Source of the DNA: Hippophae tibetana
Lineage: Eukaryota; Streptophyta; Magnoliopsida; Rosales; Elaeagnaceae
Direction of reading: 5' to 3'
DNA length: 64,000 nucleotides
Assembly: GCA_037013495.1 (NCBI GenBank)
Contig: CM072810.1
Span: forward strand, 56,034,843 to 56,098,842
In this document: piece by piece, positions 12,779 through 26,887 of the stretch
Layout: every line of letters starts with the position of its first letter
How positions within the stretch are numbered: the first letter of the stretch is position 1
Translations under genes and position numbers: made by a program
Notes under the pieces: model-generated
Databases searched by the model: none
The model's input: the letters and a program-made list of their open reading frames with translations, nothing else
What the model was told of the DNA's origin: nothing

Positions 12779-15700
12779 GTTTTCATTAACCTTTCTATGT
12801 TGTTTCCAACGGTCACGTAGAATGACTTGTGTCGTGCATGTGGGGAAACAGTCACGTGACTTGGTGTGAGCTTTGAAAGAGGGTCATGTGTGACAGTTCA
12901 AGCGTCCCGTATTGAAAGTTTATGCTTTAGGTAGGAAGGATTAGCTATTTTTCCTATATTTGGTATCAAAACATGATCTCAGGTTCGAATCCAATAAAAA
13001 CCCAAGTTCGAGAAGAATTTCCCTTAAAAGAGACGGAATGACGCAACCAAGGTAAGTACCATCCCTGGGGTCGTTGTTTTCATTAACCTTTCTATGTTGT
13101 TTCCAACGGTCATTTAGAATGACTTGTGTCGTCCATGTGGGGAAACATTCTCGTGACTTGGTGTGAGCTTTGAAAGTGGATTAAGTGTGACAGTTCAAGC
13201 GTCCCGTATTGAAAGTTTATGCTTTAGGTAGGAAGGATTAGCAATTTTTCCTATATTTGGTATCAAAACATGATCTCAGGTTCGAATCCAATAAAAACCT
13301 ATGTTCGAGAAGAATTTCCTCTAAAAGAGACGGAATGACGCAACCGAGGTAAGTACCATCCCTGGGCTCGTTGTTGTGGGTAACCTTTCTATGTTGTTTC
13401 CAAGTGTCATTTAGAATGGCTTGTGTCGTGCATGGGGGGTAACATACTCGTGACTTGGAGTGAGCTTTGACCGAGAATTAAGTTTGACAGTTCAACCATC
13501 TCTTATTGAAATCTTAAGCATTAGGTAAGAAAGATTAGCTATTTTTCGTATGTTTGGTATCAAAACATGATCTCAGGTTCGAATCCCATAAAAGCCCAAG
13601 TTCGTGATGAATTTCCCTTAAAAGAGACGGAATGACACAACCAAGGTAAGTACCAACCCTGGGTTCGTTGTTGTGGGTAACCTTTGTATGTTGTTTCCAA
13701 GGGTCATTTAGAATGAATGTGTGGTGCATGGGAGGTAATATCCCCGTGACTTGGTGTGAGCTTTGAAGGAGGATTAAGTTTGACAGTTCAAGTGTTCCGT
13801 ATTCAAAGCTTAAGCTTTAGGTAGGAAGGATTAGCTATTTTTCCTATATTAATTATCAAAACATGATCTCAGGTTCGAATCCAATAAAAACCCAACTTGG
13901 AGAAGAATTTTCCTTAAAAGAGACGGAATGACGCAACCAAGGTAAGTACCATCCCTGGGGTCGTTGTTTTCATTGACCTTTCTATGTTGTTTCCAACGGT
14001 CATTTAGAATGACTTGTTTCGTGCATGTGGGGAAACATTCTCGTGACTTGGTGTGAGCTTTGAACGAGGATTAAGTGTGACAGTTCAAGCGTTCCGTATT
14101 GAAACTTTAAGGTTTAGGTAGTAAGGAATAGCTATTTTTCCTATATTTGGTATCAAAACATGATCTCAGGTTCGAATCCAATAAAAACCCAAGTTCGAGA
14201 AGAATTTCCCTTAAAAGAGACGAAATGACGCAACCTAGGTAAGTACCATCCCTGGGCTCATTTTTGTGGGTAACCTTTGTATGTTGTTTCCAAGGGTTAT
14301 TTAGAATGACTGTGTGGTGCATGGGAGGTAACATCCCCGTGACTTGGTGTGAGCTTTGAAGGAGGATTAAGTGTGACAGTTCAAGTGTCTCGTATTGAAA
14401 GCTTAAGCTTTAGGTAGGAAGGATTAGCTATTTTTCCTATATTAATTATCAAAACATGATCTCAGGTTCGAATCCAATAAAAACCCAAGTTCGAGAAGAA
14501 TTTCCCTTAAAAGAGACGGAATGACGCAACCAAGGTAAGTAGCATCCCTGGGGTCGTTGTTTTCATTAACCTTTCTATGTTGTTTCCAACGGTCATGTAG
14601 AATGACTTGTGTCGTGCATTGGAGGTAACATCCCCGTGACTTGGTGTGAGCTTTGAAAGAGGATCAAGTGTGACAGTTTAAGGGTCCCGTATTGAAAGTT
14701 TATGCTTTAGGTAGGAAGGATTAGCTATTTTTCCTATATTAATTATCAAAACATGATCTTAGGTTCGAATCCAATAAAAACCCAAATTCGAGAAGAATTT
14801 CCCTTAAAAGAGACGGAATGACGCAACCAAGGTAAGTACCATCCCTGGGGTCGTTGTTTTCATTAACCTTTCTATGTTGTTTCCAACGGTTATGTAGAAT
14901 GACTTGTGTCGTGCATGTGGGGAAACATTTTCGTGACTTGGTGTGAGGTTTGAAAGAGGATCAAGTGTGACAGTTCAAGCGTCCCGTATTGAAAGTTTAT
15001 GCTTTAGGTAGGAAGGATTAGCTATTTTTCCTATATTTGGTATCAAAACATGATCTCAGGTTCGAATCTAATAAAAACCCAAGTTCGAGAAGAATTTTCC
15101 TTAAAAGAGACGGAATGACGCAACCAAGGTAAGTACCATCCCTGGGGTCGTTGTTTTCATTGACCTTTCTATGTTGTTTCCAACGGTCATTTAGAATGAC
15201 TTGTTTCGTGCATGTGGGGAAACATTCTCGTGACTTGGTGTGAGCTTTGAACGAGGATTAAGTGTGACAGTTCAAGCGTTCCGTATTGAAACTTTAAGGT
15301 TTAGGTAGTAAGGAATAGCTATTTTTCCTATATTTGGTATCAAAACATGATCTCAGGTTCGAATCCAATAAAAACCCAAGTTCGAGAAGAATTTCCCTTA
15401 AAAGAGACGAAATGACGCAACCTAGGTAAGTACCATCCCTGGGCTCATTTTTGTGGGTAACCTTTGTATGTTGTTTCCAAGGGTTATTTAGAATGACTGT
15501 GTGGTGCATGGGAGGTAACATCCCCGTGACTTGGTGTGAGCTTTGAAGGAGGATTAAGTGTGACAGTTCAAGTGTCCCGTATTGAAAGCTTAAGCTTTAG
15601 GTAGGAAGGATTAGCTATTTTTCCTATATTTGGTATCAAAACATGATCTCAGGTTCGAATCCAATAAAAACCCAAGTTCGAGAAGAATTTCCCTTGAAAG

Positions 15701-17389
15701 AGACGGAATGACGCAACCAAGGTAAGTACCATCCCTGGGGTCGTCGTTTTCATTGACCTTTCTATGTTGTTTCCAACGGTCATTTAGAATGACTTGTTTC
15801 GTGCATGTGGGGAAACATTCTCGTGACTTGGTGTGAGCTTTGAAAGAGGATCAAGTGTGACCGTTTAAGCGTCCTGTATTGAAAGTTTATGCTTTAGGTA
15901 GGAAGGATTAGCTATTTTTCCTATATTAATTATCAAAACATGATCTTAGGTTCGAATCCAATAAAAACCTAAGTTCGAGAAGAATTTCCCTTAAAAGAGA
16001 CGGAATGACGCAACCAAGGTAAGTACCATCCCTGGGGTCGTTGTTTTCATTAACCTTTCTATGTTGTTTCCAACGGTCATGTAGAATGACTTGTGTCGTG
16101 CATGTGGGGAAACATTCTCGTGACTTGGTGTGAGCTTTGAAAGAGGATCAAGTGTGACAGTTCAAGCGTCCCGTATTGAAAGTTTATGCTTTTGGTAGGA
16201 AGGATTAGCTATTTTTCCTATATTTGGTATCAAAACATGATCTCAGGTTCGAATCCAATAAAAACCCAAGTTTGAGAAGAATTTCCCTTAAAAGAGACGG
16301 AATGACGCAACCAAGGTAAGTACCATCCCTGTGGTCGTTGTTTTCATTAACCTTTCTATGTTGTTTCCAACGGTCATTTAGAATGACTTGTGTCGTGCAT
16401 GTGGGGAAACATTCTCGTGACTTGGTGTGAGCTTTGAAAGAGGATTAAGTGTGACAGTTCAAGCGTCCCGTATTGAAAGCTTAAGCTTTAGGTAGGAAGG
16501 ATTAGCTATTTTTCCTATATTAATTTTCAAAACATGATCTCAGGTTCGAATCCAATAAAAACCCAAGTTCGAGAAGAATTTCCCTTAAAAAAGACGGAAT
16601 GACGCAACCGAGGTAAGTACCATCCCTGGGGTCGTTGTTTTCATTGACCTTTCTATGTTGTTTCCAACGGTCATTTAGAATGACTTGTTTCGTGCATGTG
16701 GGGAAACATTCTCGTGACTTGGTGTGAGCTTTGAAAGAGGATCAAGTGTGACAGTTCAAGCGTCCCCTATTGAAAGTTTATGCTTTAGGTAGGAAGGATT
16801 AGCTATTTTTCCTATATTTGGTATCAAAACATGATCTCAGGTTCGAATCTAATAAAAACCAAAGTTCGAGAAGAATTTCCCTTAAAAGAAACGGAATGAC
16901 GCAACCAAGGTAAGTACCATCCCTGGGGTCATTGTTTTCATTAACCTTTCTATGTTGTTTCCAACGGTCATTTAGAATGACTTGTGTCGTGCATGTGGGG
17001 AAACATTCTCGTGACTTGGTGTGAGCTTTGAAAGAGGATCAAGTGTGACAGTTCAAGCGTCCCCTATTGAAAGTTTATGCTTTAGGTAGGAAGGATTAGC
17101 TATTTTTCCTATATTTGGTATCAAAACATGATCTCAGGTTCGAATCCAATAAAAACCAAAGTTCGAGAAGAATTTCCCTTAAAAGAAACGGAATGACGCA
17201 ACCAAGGTAAGTACCATCCCTGGGGTCGTTGTTTTCATTAACCTTTCTATGTTGTTTCCAACGGTCATTTAGAATGACTTGTGTCGTGCATGTGGGGAAA
17301 CATTCTCGTGACTTGGTGTGAGCTTTGAAAGAGGATCAAGTGTGACAGTTCAAGCGTCCCCTATTGAAACTTTATGCTTTAGGTAGGAA

Positions 17390-19990
17390 GGATTAGCTAT
17401 TTTTCCTATATTTGGTATCAAAAAATGATCTCAGGTTCGAATCCAATAAAAACCCAAGTTCGAGAAGAATTTCCCTTAAAAGAGACGGAATGACGCAACC
17501 AAGGTAAGTACCATCCCTGGGGTCGTTGTTTTCATTAACCTTTCTATGTTGTTTCCAACGGTCATTTAGAATGACTTGTGTCATGCATGTGGGGAAACAT
17601 TCTCGTGACTTGGTGTGAGCTTTGAAAGAGGATTAAGTGTGACAGTTCAAGCGTCCCGTATTGAAAGCTTAAGCTTTAGGTAGGAAGGATTAGCTATTTT
17701 TCCTATATTAATTATCAAAACATGATCTTAGGTTCGAATCCAATAAAAACCCAAATTCGAGATGAATTTCCCTTAAAAGAGACGGAATGACGCAACCAAG
17801 GTAAGTACCATCCCTGGGGTCGTTGTTTTCATTAACCTTTCTATGTTGTTTCCAACGGTCATGTAGAATGACTTGTGTCGTGCATTGGAGGTAACATCCC
17901 CGTGACTTGGTGTGAGCTTTGAAAGAGGATCAAGTGTGACAGTTTAAGGGTCCCGTATTGAAAGTTTATGCTTTAGGTAGGAAGGATTAGCTATTTTTCC
18001 TATATTAATTATCAAAACATGATCTTAGGTTCGAATCCAATAAAAACCCAAATTCGAGAAGAATTTCCCTTAAAAGAGACGGAATGACGCAACCAAGGTA
18101 AGTACCATCCCTGGGGTCGTTGTTTTCATTAACCTTTCTATGTTGTTTCCAACGGTTATGTAGAATGACTAGTGTCGTGCATGTGGGGAAACATTTTCGT
18201 GACTTGGTGTGAGGTTTGAAAGAGGATCAAGTGTGACAGTTCAAGCGTCCCGTATTGAAAGTTTATGCTTTAGGTAGGAAGGATTAGCTATTTTTCCTAT
18301 ATTTGGTATCAAAACATGATCTCAGGTTCGAATCTAATAAAAACCCAAGTTCGAGAAGAATTTCCCCTAAAAGAGACGGAATGACGCAACCGAGGTAAGT
18401 ACCATCCCTAGGTTCGTTGTTGTGGGTAACCTTTCTATGTTGTTTCCAAGTGTCATTTAGAATGGCTTGTGTCGTGCATGGGGGGTAACATACTCGTGAC
18501 TTGGAGTGAGCTTTGACCGAGAATTAAGTGTGACAGTTCAACCATCTCTTATTGAAATCTTAAGCATTAGGTAAGAAAGATTAGCTATTTTTCGTATGTT
18601 TGGTATCAAAACATGATCTCAGGTTCGAATCCCATAAAAGCCCAAGTTCGTGATGAATCTCCCTTAAAAGAGATGGAATGACACAACCAAGGTAAGTACC
18701 AACCCTGGGTTCGTTGTTGTGGGTAACCTTTGTATGTTGTTTCCAAGGGTCATTTAGAATAACTGTGTGGTGCATGGGAGGTAACATCCCCGTGACTTGG
18801 TGTGAGCTTTGAATGAGGATTAACTGTGACAGTTCAAGTGTCTCGTATTGAAAGCTTAAGCTTTAGGTAGGAAGGATTAGCTATTTTTCCTATATTTGGT
18901 ATCAAAACATGATCTCAGTTTCGAATCCAATAAAAACCCAAGTTCGAGAAGAATTTCCCTTAAAAGAGACGGAATGATGCAACCAAGGTAAGTACCATCC
19001 CTGGAGTCGTTGTTGTGAATAACCTTTCTATGTTGTTTCCAAGGGTCATTTAGAATGGCTTGTGTCGTGCATGGGGGGTAACATCCTCGTGACTTGGAGT
19101 GAGCTTTGACCGAGAATTAAGTGTGACAGTTCAAGTGTCCCGTATTGAAATCTTAAGCATTAGGTAGGAAAGATTAGCTATTTTTTGTATGTTTGGTATC
19201 AAAACATGATCTCAGGTTCGAATCCCATAAAAGCCCAAGTTCGTGATGAATTTCCCTTAAAAGAGACGGAATGACACAACCAAGGTAAGTACCAACCCTG
19301 GGTTCGTTGTTGTGGGTAACCTTTGTATGTTGTTTCCAAGGGTCATTTAGAATGACTGTGTGGTGCATGGGAGGTAACATCCCCGTGACTTGGTGTGAGC
19401 TTTGAAGGAGGATTAATTGTGACAGTTCAAGCGTCCCGTATTTAAAGCTTAAGCTTTAGGTAGGAAGGATTAGCTATTTTTCCTATATTAATTATCAAAA
19501 CATGATCTGAGGTTCGAATCCAATAAAAACCCAAGTTCGAGAAGAATTTCCCTTAAAAGAGACGGAATGACGCAACCAAGGTAAGTACCATCCCTGGGCT
19601 CGTTGTTTTCATTGACCTTTCTATGTTGTTTCCAACGGTCATTTAGAATGACTTGTGTCGTGCATGTGGGGAAACATTCTCGTGACTTGGTGTGAGCTTT
19701 GAAAGAGGATCAAGTGTGACAGTTTAAGCGTCCCGTATTGAAAGTTTATGCTTTAGGTAGGAAGGATTAGCTATTTTTCCTATATTAATTATCAAAACAT
19801 GATCTTAGGTTCGAATCCAATAAAAACCCAAATTGGAGAAGAATTTCCCTTAAAAGAGACGGAATGACGCAACCAAGGTAAGTACCATCCCTGGGGTCGT
19901 CGTTTTCATTAACCTTTCTATGTTGTTTCCAACGGTCATTTAGAATGACTTGTGTCGTGCATGTGGGGAAACATTCTCGTGACTTGGTGT
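17390..19990 (+). repeat. Long-range duplicate, copy 1 (partner 26888-29488, offset 9498 bp)
   Basis: About nine monomers in the same order recur 9498 bp (32 monomers) downstream. Shared private variants include 'tgcattgga' near 17883, 'tttaagggtcccg', 'cctggagtcgttgttgtga', 'ctcagtttcgaatcc' and 'ggattaattgtgac'. Scattered differences such as 'ctgaggttcg' against 'ctcaggttcg' show that the copies are not identical. Similarity ends near 19990, where one has 'gaaagtggattaag' and the other 'gaaagaggatcaag'. Confidence 0.75.
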
Positions 19991-21560
19991 GAGCTTTGAA
20001 AGTGGATTAAGTGTGACAGTTCAAGTGTCTCGTATTGAAAGCTTAAGCTTTAGGTAGGAAGGATTAGCTATTTTTCCTATATTAATTATCAAAACATGAT
20101 CTTAGGTTCGAATCCAATAAAAACCCAAGTTCGAGAAGAATTTCCCTTAAAAGAGACGGAATGACGCAACCAAGGTAAGTACCATCCCTGGGGTCGTTGT
20201 TTTCATTAACCTTTCTATGTTGTTTCCAACGGTCACGTAGAATGACTTGTGTCGTGCATGTGGGGAAACATTCACGTGACTTGGTGTGAGCTTTGAAAGA
20301 GGGTCAAGTGTGACAGTTCAAGCGTCCCGTATTGAAAGTTTATGCTTTAGGTAGGAAGGATTAGCTATTTTTCCTATATTTGGTATCAAAACATCATCTC
20401 AGGTTCGAATCCAATAAAAACCCAAGTTCGAGAAGAATTTCCCTTAAAAGAGACGGAATGACGCAACCAAGGTAAGTACCATCCCTGGGGTCGTTGTTTT
20501 CATTAACCTTTCTATGTTGTTTCCAACGGTCATTTAGAATGACTTGTGTCGTCCATGTGGGGAAACATTCTCGTGACTTGGTGTGAGCTTTGAAAGTGGA
20601 TTAAGTGTGACAGTTCAAGTGTCTCGTATTGAAAGCTTAAGCTTTAGGTAGGAAGGATTAGCTATTTTTCCTATATTAATTATCAAAACATGATCTTAGG
20701 TTCGAATCCAATAAAAACCCAAGTTCGAGAAGAATTTCCCTTAAAAGAGACGGAATGACGCAACCAAGGTAAGTACCATCCCTGGGGTCGTTGTTTTCAT
20801 TAACCTTTCTATGTTGTTTCCAACGGTCACGTAGAATGACTTGTGTCGTGCATGTGGGGAAACATTCACGTGACTTGGTGTGAGCTTTGAAAGAGGGTCA
20901 AGTGTGACAGTTCAAGCGTCCCGTATTGAAAGTTTATGCTTTAGGTAGGAAGGATTAGCTATTTTTCCTATATTTGGTATCAAAACATCATCTCAGGTTC
21001 GAATCCAATAAAAACCCAAGTTCGAGAAGAATTTCCCTTAAAAGAGACGGAATGACGCAACCAAGGTAAGTACCATCCCTGGGGTCGTTGTTTTCATTAA
21101 CCTTTCTATGTTGTTTCCAACGGTCATTTAGAATGACTTGTGTCGTCCATGTGGGGAAACATTCTCGTGACTTGGTGTGAGCTTTGAAAGTGGATTAAGT
21201 GTGACAGTTCAAGCGTCCCGTATTGAAAGTTTATGCTTTAGGTAGGAAGGATTAGCAATTTTTCCTATATTTGGTATCAAAACATGATCTCAGGTTCGAA
21301 TCCAATAAAAACCTATGTTCGAGAAGAATTTCCTCTAAAAGAGACGGAATGACGCAACCGAGGTAAGTACCATCCCTGGGCTCGTTGTTGTGGGTAACCT
21401 TTCTATGTTGTTTCCAAGTGTCATTTAGAATGGCTTGTGTCGTGCATGGGGGGTAACATACTCGTGACTTGGAGTGAGCTTTGACCGAGAATTAAGTTTG
21501 ACAGTTCAACCATCTCTTATTGAAATCTTAAGCATTAGGTAAGAAAGATTAGCTATTTTT
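19200..21560 (+). repeat. 2375-bp tandem duplication, copy 1 (8 monomers)
   Basis: The block is repeated immediately downstream at an offset of 2375 bp. Markers include 'attaattgtgacag', 'gtatttaaagc', 'tgatctgaggttcg', 'aaattggagaag', 'gggtcgtcg' and the rare 'aacatcatctc' at 20391 and 20985. Inside each copy a two-monomer unit of 594 bp is itself doubled, so the structure is nested. Confidence 0.85.
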
Positions 21561-21574
21561 CGTATGTTTGGTAT

Positions 21575-23935
21575 CAAAACATGATCTCAGGTTCGAATCC
21601 CATAAAAGCCCAAGTTCGTGATGAATTTCCCTTAAAAGAGACGGAATGACACAACCAAGGTAAGTACCAACCCTGGGTTCGTTGTTGTAGGTAACCTTTG
21701 TATGTTGTTTCCAAGGGTCATTTAGAATGACTGTGTGGTGCATGGGAGGTAACATCCCCGTGACTTGGTGTGAGCTTTGAAGGAGGATTAATTGTGACAG
21801 TTCAAGCGTCCCGTATTTAAAGCTTAAGCTTTAGGTAGGAAGGATTAGCTATTTTTCCTATATTAATTATCAAAACATGATCTGAGGTTCGAATCCAATA
21901 AAAACCCAAGTTCGAGAAGAATTTCCCTTAAAAGAGACGGAATGACGCAACCAAGGTAAGTACCATCCCTGGGCTCGTTGTTTTCATTGACCTTTCTATG
22001 TTGTTTCCAACGGTCATTTAGAATGACTTGTGTCGTGCATGTGGGGAAACATTCTCGTGACTTGGTGTGAGCTTTGAAAGAGGATCAAGTGTGACAGTTT
22101 AAGCGTCCCGTATTGAAAGTTTATGCTTTAGGTAGGAAGGATTAGCTATTTTTCCTATATTAATTATCAAAACATGATCTTAGGTTCGAATCCAATAAAA
22201 ACCCAAATTGGAGAAGAATTTCCCTTAAAAGAGACGGAATGACGCAACCAAGGTAAGTACCATCCCTGGGGTCGTCGTTTTCATTAACCTTTCTATGTTG
22301 TTTCCAACGGTCATTTAGAATGACTTGTGTCGTGCATGTGGGGAAACATTCTCGTGACTTGGTGTGAGCTTTGAAAGTGGATTAAGTGTGACAGTTCAAG
22401 TGTCTCGTATTGAAAGCTTAAGCTTTAGGTAGGAAGGATTAGCTATTTTTCCTATATTAATTATCAAAACATGATCTTAGGTTCGAATCCAATAAAAACC
22501 CAAGTTCGAGAAGAATTTCCCTTAAAAGAGACGGAATGACGCAACCAAGGTAAGTACCATCCCTGGGGTCGTTGTTTTCATTAACCTTTCTATGTTGTTT
22601 CCAACGGTCACGTAGAATGACTTGTGTCGTGCATGTGGGGAAACATTCACGTGACTTGGTGTGAGCTTTGAAAGAGGGTCAAGTGTGACAGTTCAAGCGT
22701 CCCGTATTGAAAGTTTATGCTTTAGGTAGGAAGGATTAGCTATTTTTCCTATATTTGGTATCAAAACATCATCTCAGGTTCGAATCCAATAAAAACCCAA
22801 GTTCGAGAAGAATTTCCCTTAAAAGAGACGGAATGACGCAACCAAGGTAAGTACCATCCCTGGGGTCGTTGTTTTCATTAACCTTTCTATGTTGTTTCCA
22901 ACGGTCATTTAGAATGACTTGTGTCGTCCATGTGGGGAAACATTCTCGTGACTTGGTGTGAGCTTTGAAAGTGGATTAAGTGTGACAGTTCAAGTGTCTC
23001 GTATTGAAAGCTTAAGCTTTAGGTAGGAAGGATTAGCTATTTTTCCTATATTAATTATCAAAACATGATCTTAGGTTCGAATCCAATAAAAACCCAAGTT
23101 CGAGAAGAATTTCCCTTAAAAGAGACGGAATGACGCAACCAAGGTAAGTACCATCCCTGGGGTCGTTGTTTTCATTAACCTTTCTATGTTGTTTCCAACG
23201 GTCACGTAGAATGACTTGTGTCGTGCATGTGGGGAAACATTCACGTGACTTGGTGTGAGCTTTGAAAGAGGGTCAAGTGTGACAGTTCAAGCGTCCCGTA
23301 TTGAAAGTTTATGCTTTAGGTAGGAAGGATTAGCTATTTTTCCTATATTTGGTATCAAAACATCATCTCAGGTTCGAATCCAATAAAAACCCAAGTTCGA
23401 GAAGAATTTCCCTTAAAAGAGACGGAATGACGCAACCAAGGTAAGTACCATCCCTGGGGTCGTTGTTTTCATTAACCTTTCTATGTTGTTTCCAACGGTC
23501 ATTTAGAATGACTTGTGTCGTCCATGTGGGGAAACATTCTCGTGACTTGGTGTGAGCTTTGAAAGTGGATTAAGTGTGACAGTTCAAGCGTCCCGTATTG
23601 AAAGTTTATGCTTTAGGTAGGAAGGATTAGCAATTTTTCCTATATTTGGTATCAAAACATGATCTCAGGTTCGAATCCAATAAAAACCTATGTTCGAGAA
23701 GAATTTCCTCTAAAAGAGACGGAATGACGCAACCGAGGTAAGTACCATCCCTGGGCTCGTTGTTGTGGGTAACCTTTCTATGTTGTTTCCAAGTGTCATT
23801 TAGAATGGCTTGTGTCGTGCATGGGGGGTAACATACTCGTGACTTGGAGTGAGCTTTGACCGAGAATTAAGTTTGACAGTTCAACCATCTCTTATTGAAA
23901 TCTTAAGCATTAGGTAAGAAAGATTAGCTATTTTT
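21575..23935 (+). repeat. 2375-bp tandem duplication, copy 2 (8 monomers)
   Basis: Second copy of 19200-21560. The 'aacatcatctc' markers are at 22766 and 23360, exactly 2375 bp after their partners. The inner 594-bp doubling is preserved, so it predates the larger duplication. Confidence 0.85.
22864..23160 (+). repeat. Reference satellite monomer, class A (297 bp)
   Basis: This is one clean monomer counted from 'ggtcgttgttttcatt' to the base before the next 'ggtcgttgtttt'. Class A is recognised by 'gttttcatt(a/g)acc', 'ccaacggtca' and 'catgtggggaaacattc'. Its second half usually has 'ctatatttggtatcaaaac' or 'ctatattaattatcaaaac'. The next two monomers (23161 and 23458) start at exact 297-bp steps. 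Boundaries are an arbitrary phase, since a tandem array has no natural monomer start. Confidence 0.9.
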
Positions 23936-26887
23936 CGTATGTTTGGTATCAAAACATGATCTCAGGTTCGAATCCCATAAAAGCCCAAGTTCGTGATGAA
24001 TTTCCCTTAAAAGAGACGGAATGACACAACCAAGGTAAGTACCAACCCTGGGTTCGTTGTTGGGGTAACCTTTGTATGTTGTTTCCAAGGGTCATTTAGA
24101 ATGAATGTGTGGTGCATGGGAGGTAATATCCCCGTGACTTGGTGTGAGCTTTGAAGGAGGATTAAGTTTGACAGTTCAAGTGTTCCGTATTGAAAGCTTA
24201 AGCTTTAGGTAGGAAGGATTAGCTATTTTTCCTATATTAATTATCAAAACATGATCTCAGGTTCGAATCCAATAAAAACCCAACTTGGAGAAGAATTTTC
24301 CTTAAAAGAGACGGAATGACGCAACCAAGGTAAGTACCATCCCTGGGGTCGTTGTTTTCATTGACCTTTCTATGTTGTTTCCAACGGTCATTTAGAATGA
24401 CTTGTTTCGTGCATGTGGGGAAACATTCTCGTGACTTGGTGTGAGCTTTGAACGAGGATTAAGTGTGACAGTTCAAGCGTTCCGTATTGAAACTTTAAGG
24501 TTTAGGTAGTAAGGAATAGCTATTTTTCCTATATTTGGTATCAAAACATGATCTCAGGTTCGAATCCAATAAAAACCCAAGTTCGAGAAGAATTTCCCTT
24601 AAAAGAGACGAAATGACGCAACCTAGGTAAGTACCATCCCTGGGCTCATTTTTGTGGGTAACCTTTGTATGTTGTTTCCAAGGGTTATTTAGAATGACTG
24701 TGTGGTGCATGGGAGGTAACATCCCCGTGACTTGGTGTGAGCTTTGAAGGAGGATTAAGTGTGACAGTTCAAGTGTCCCGTATTGAAAGCTTAAGCTTTA
24801 GGTAGGAAGGATTAGCTATTTTTCCTATATTTGGTATCAAAACATGATCTCAGGTTCGAATCCAATAAAAACCCAAGTTCGAGAAGAATTTCCCTTGAAA
24901 GAGAAGGAATGACGCAACCAAGGTAAGTACCATCCTTGGGGTCGTTGTTTTCAGTGACCTTTCTATGTTGTTTCCAACGGTCATTTAGAATGACTTGTTT
25001 CGTGCATGTGGGGAAACATTCTCGTGACTTGGTGTGAGCTGTGAAAGAGGATCAAGTGTGACAGTTTAAGCGTCCTGTATTGAAAGTTTATGCTTTAGGT
25101 AGGAAGGATTAGCTATTTTTCCTATATTAATTATCAAAACATGATCTTAGGTTCGAATCCAATAAAAACCTAAGTTCGAGAAGAATTTCCCTTAAAAGAG
25201 ACGGAATGACGCAACCAAGGTAAGTACCATCCCTGGGGTCGTTGTTTTCATTAACCTTTCTATGTTGTTTCCAACGGTCATGTAGAATGACTTGTGTCGT
25301 GCATGTGGGGAAACATTCTCGTGACTTGGTGTGAGCTTTGAAAGAGGATCAAGTGTGACAGTTCAAGCGTCCCGTATTGAAAGTTTATGCTTTAGGTAGG
25401 AAGGATTAGCTATTTTTCCTATATTTGGTATCAAAACATGATCTCAGGTTCGAATCCAATAAAAACCCAAGTTTGAGAAGAATTTCCCTTAAAAGAGACG
25501 GAATGACGCAACCAAGGTAAGTACCATCCCTGGGGTCATTGTTTTCATTAACCTTTCAATGTTGTTTCCAACGGTCATTTAGAATGACTTGTGTCGTGCA
25601 TGTGGGGAAACATTCTCGTGACTTGGTGTGAGCTTTGAAAGAGGATTAAGTGTGACAGTTCAAGCGTCCCGTATTGAAAGCTTAAGCTTTAGGTAGGAAG
25701 GATTAGCTATTTTTCCTATATTAATTTTCAAAACATGATCTCAGGTTCGAATCCAATAAAAACCCAAGTTCGAGAAGAATTTCCCTTAAAAGAGACGGAA
25801 TGACGCAACCGAGGTAAGTACCATCCCTGGGGTCGTTGTTTTCATTGACCTTTCTATGTTGTTTCCAACGGTCATTTAGAATGACTTGTTTCGTGCATGT
25901 GGGGAAACATTCTCGTGACTTGGTGTGAGCTTTGAAAGAGGATCAAGTGTGACAGTTTAAGCGTCCGGTATTGAAAGTTTATGCTTTAGGTAGGAAGGAT
26001 TAGCTATTTTTCCTATATTAATTATCAAAACATGATCTTAGGTTCGAATCCAATAAAAACCTAAGTTCGAGAAGAATTTCCCTTAAAAGAGACGGAATGA
26101 CGCAACCAAGGTAAGTACCATCCCTGGGGTCGTTGTTTTCATTAACCTTTCTATGTTGTTTCCAACGGTCATGTAGAATGACTTGTGTCGTGCATGTGGG
26201 GAAACATTCTCGTGACTTGGTGTGAGCTTTGAAAGAGGATCAAGTGTGACAGTTCAAGCGTCCCGTATTGAAAGTTTATGCTTTAGGTAGGAAGGATTAG
26301 CTATTTTTCCTATATTTGGTATCAAAACATGATCTCAGGTTCGAATCCAATAAAAACCCAAGTTTGAGAAGAATTTCCCTTAAAAGAGACGGAATGACGC
26401 AACCAAGGTAAGTACCATCCCTGGGGTCATTGTTTTCATTAACCTTTCTATGTTGTTTCCAACGGTCATTTAGAATGACTTGTGTCGTGCATGTGGGGAA
26501 ACATTCTCGTGACTTGGTGTGAGCTTTGAAAGAGGATTAAGTGTGACAGTTCAAGCGTCCCGTATTGAAAGCTTAAGCTTTAGGTAGGAAGGATTAGCTA
26601 TTTTTCCTATATTAATTTTCAAAACATGATCTCAGGTTCGAATCCAATAAAAACCCAAGTTCGAGAAGAATTTCCCTTAAAAGAGACGGAATGACGCAAC
26701 CGAGGTAAGTACCATCGCTGGGGTCGTTGTTTTCATTGACCTTTCTATGTTGTTTCCAACGGTCATTTAGAATGACTTGTTTCGTGCATGTGGGGAAACA
26801 TTCTCGTGACTTGGTGTGAGCTTTGAAAGAGGATCAAGTGTGACAGTTTAAGCTTCTCGTATTGAAAGTTTATGCTTTAGGTAGGAA

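Noticed and set aside
22864-23160. CENP-B-box-like word CGTTGGAAAC on the minus strand of class A monomers
   Set aside because: Ten bases match the mammalian CENP-B box, but most of the other essential core positions do not, and plants are not known to use that box.
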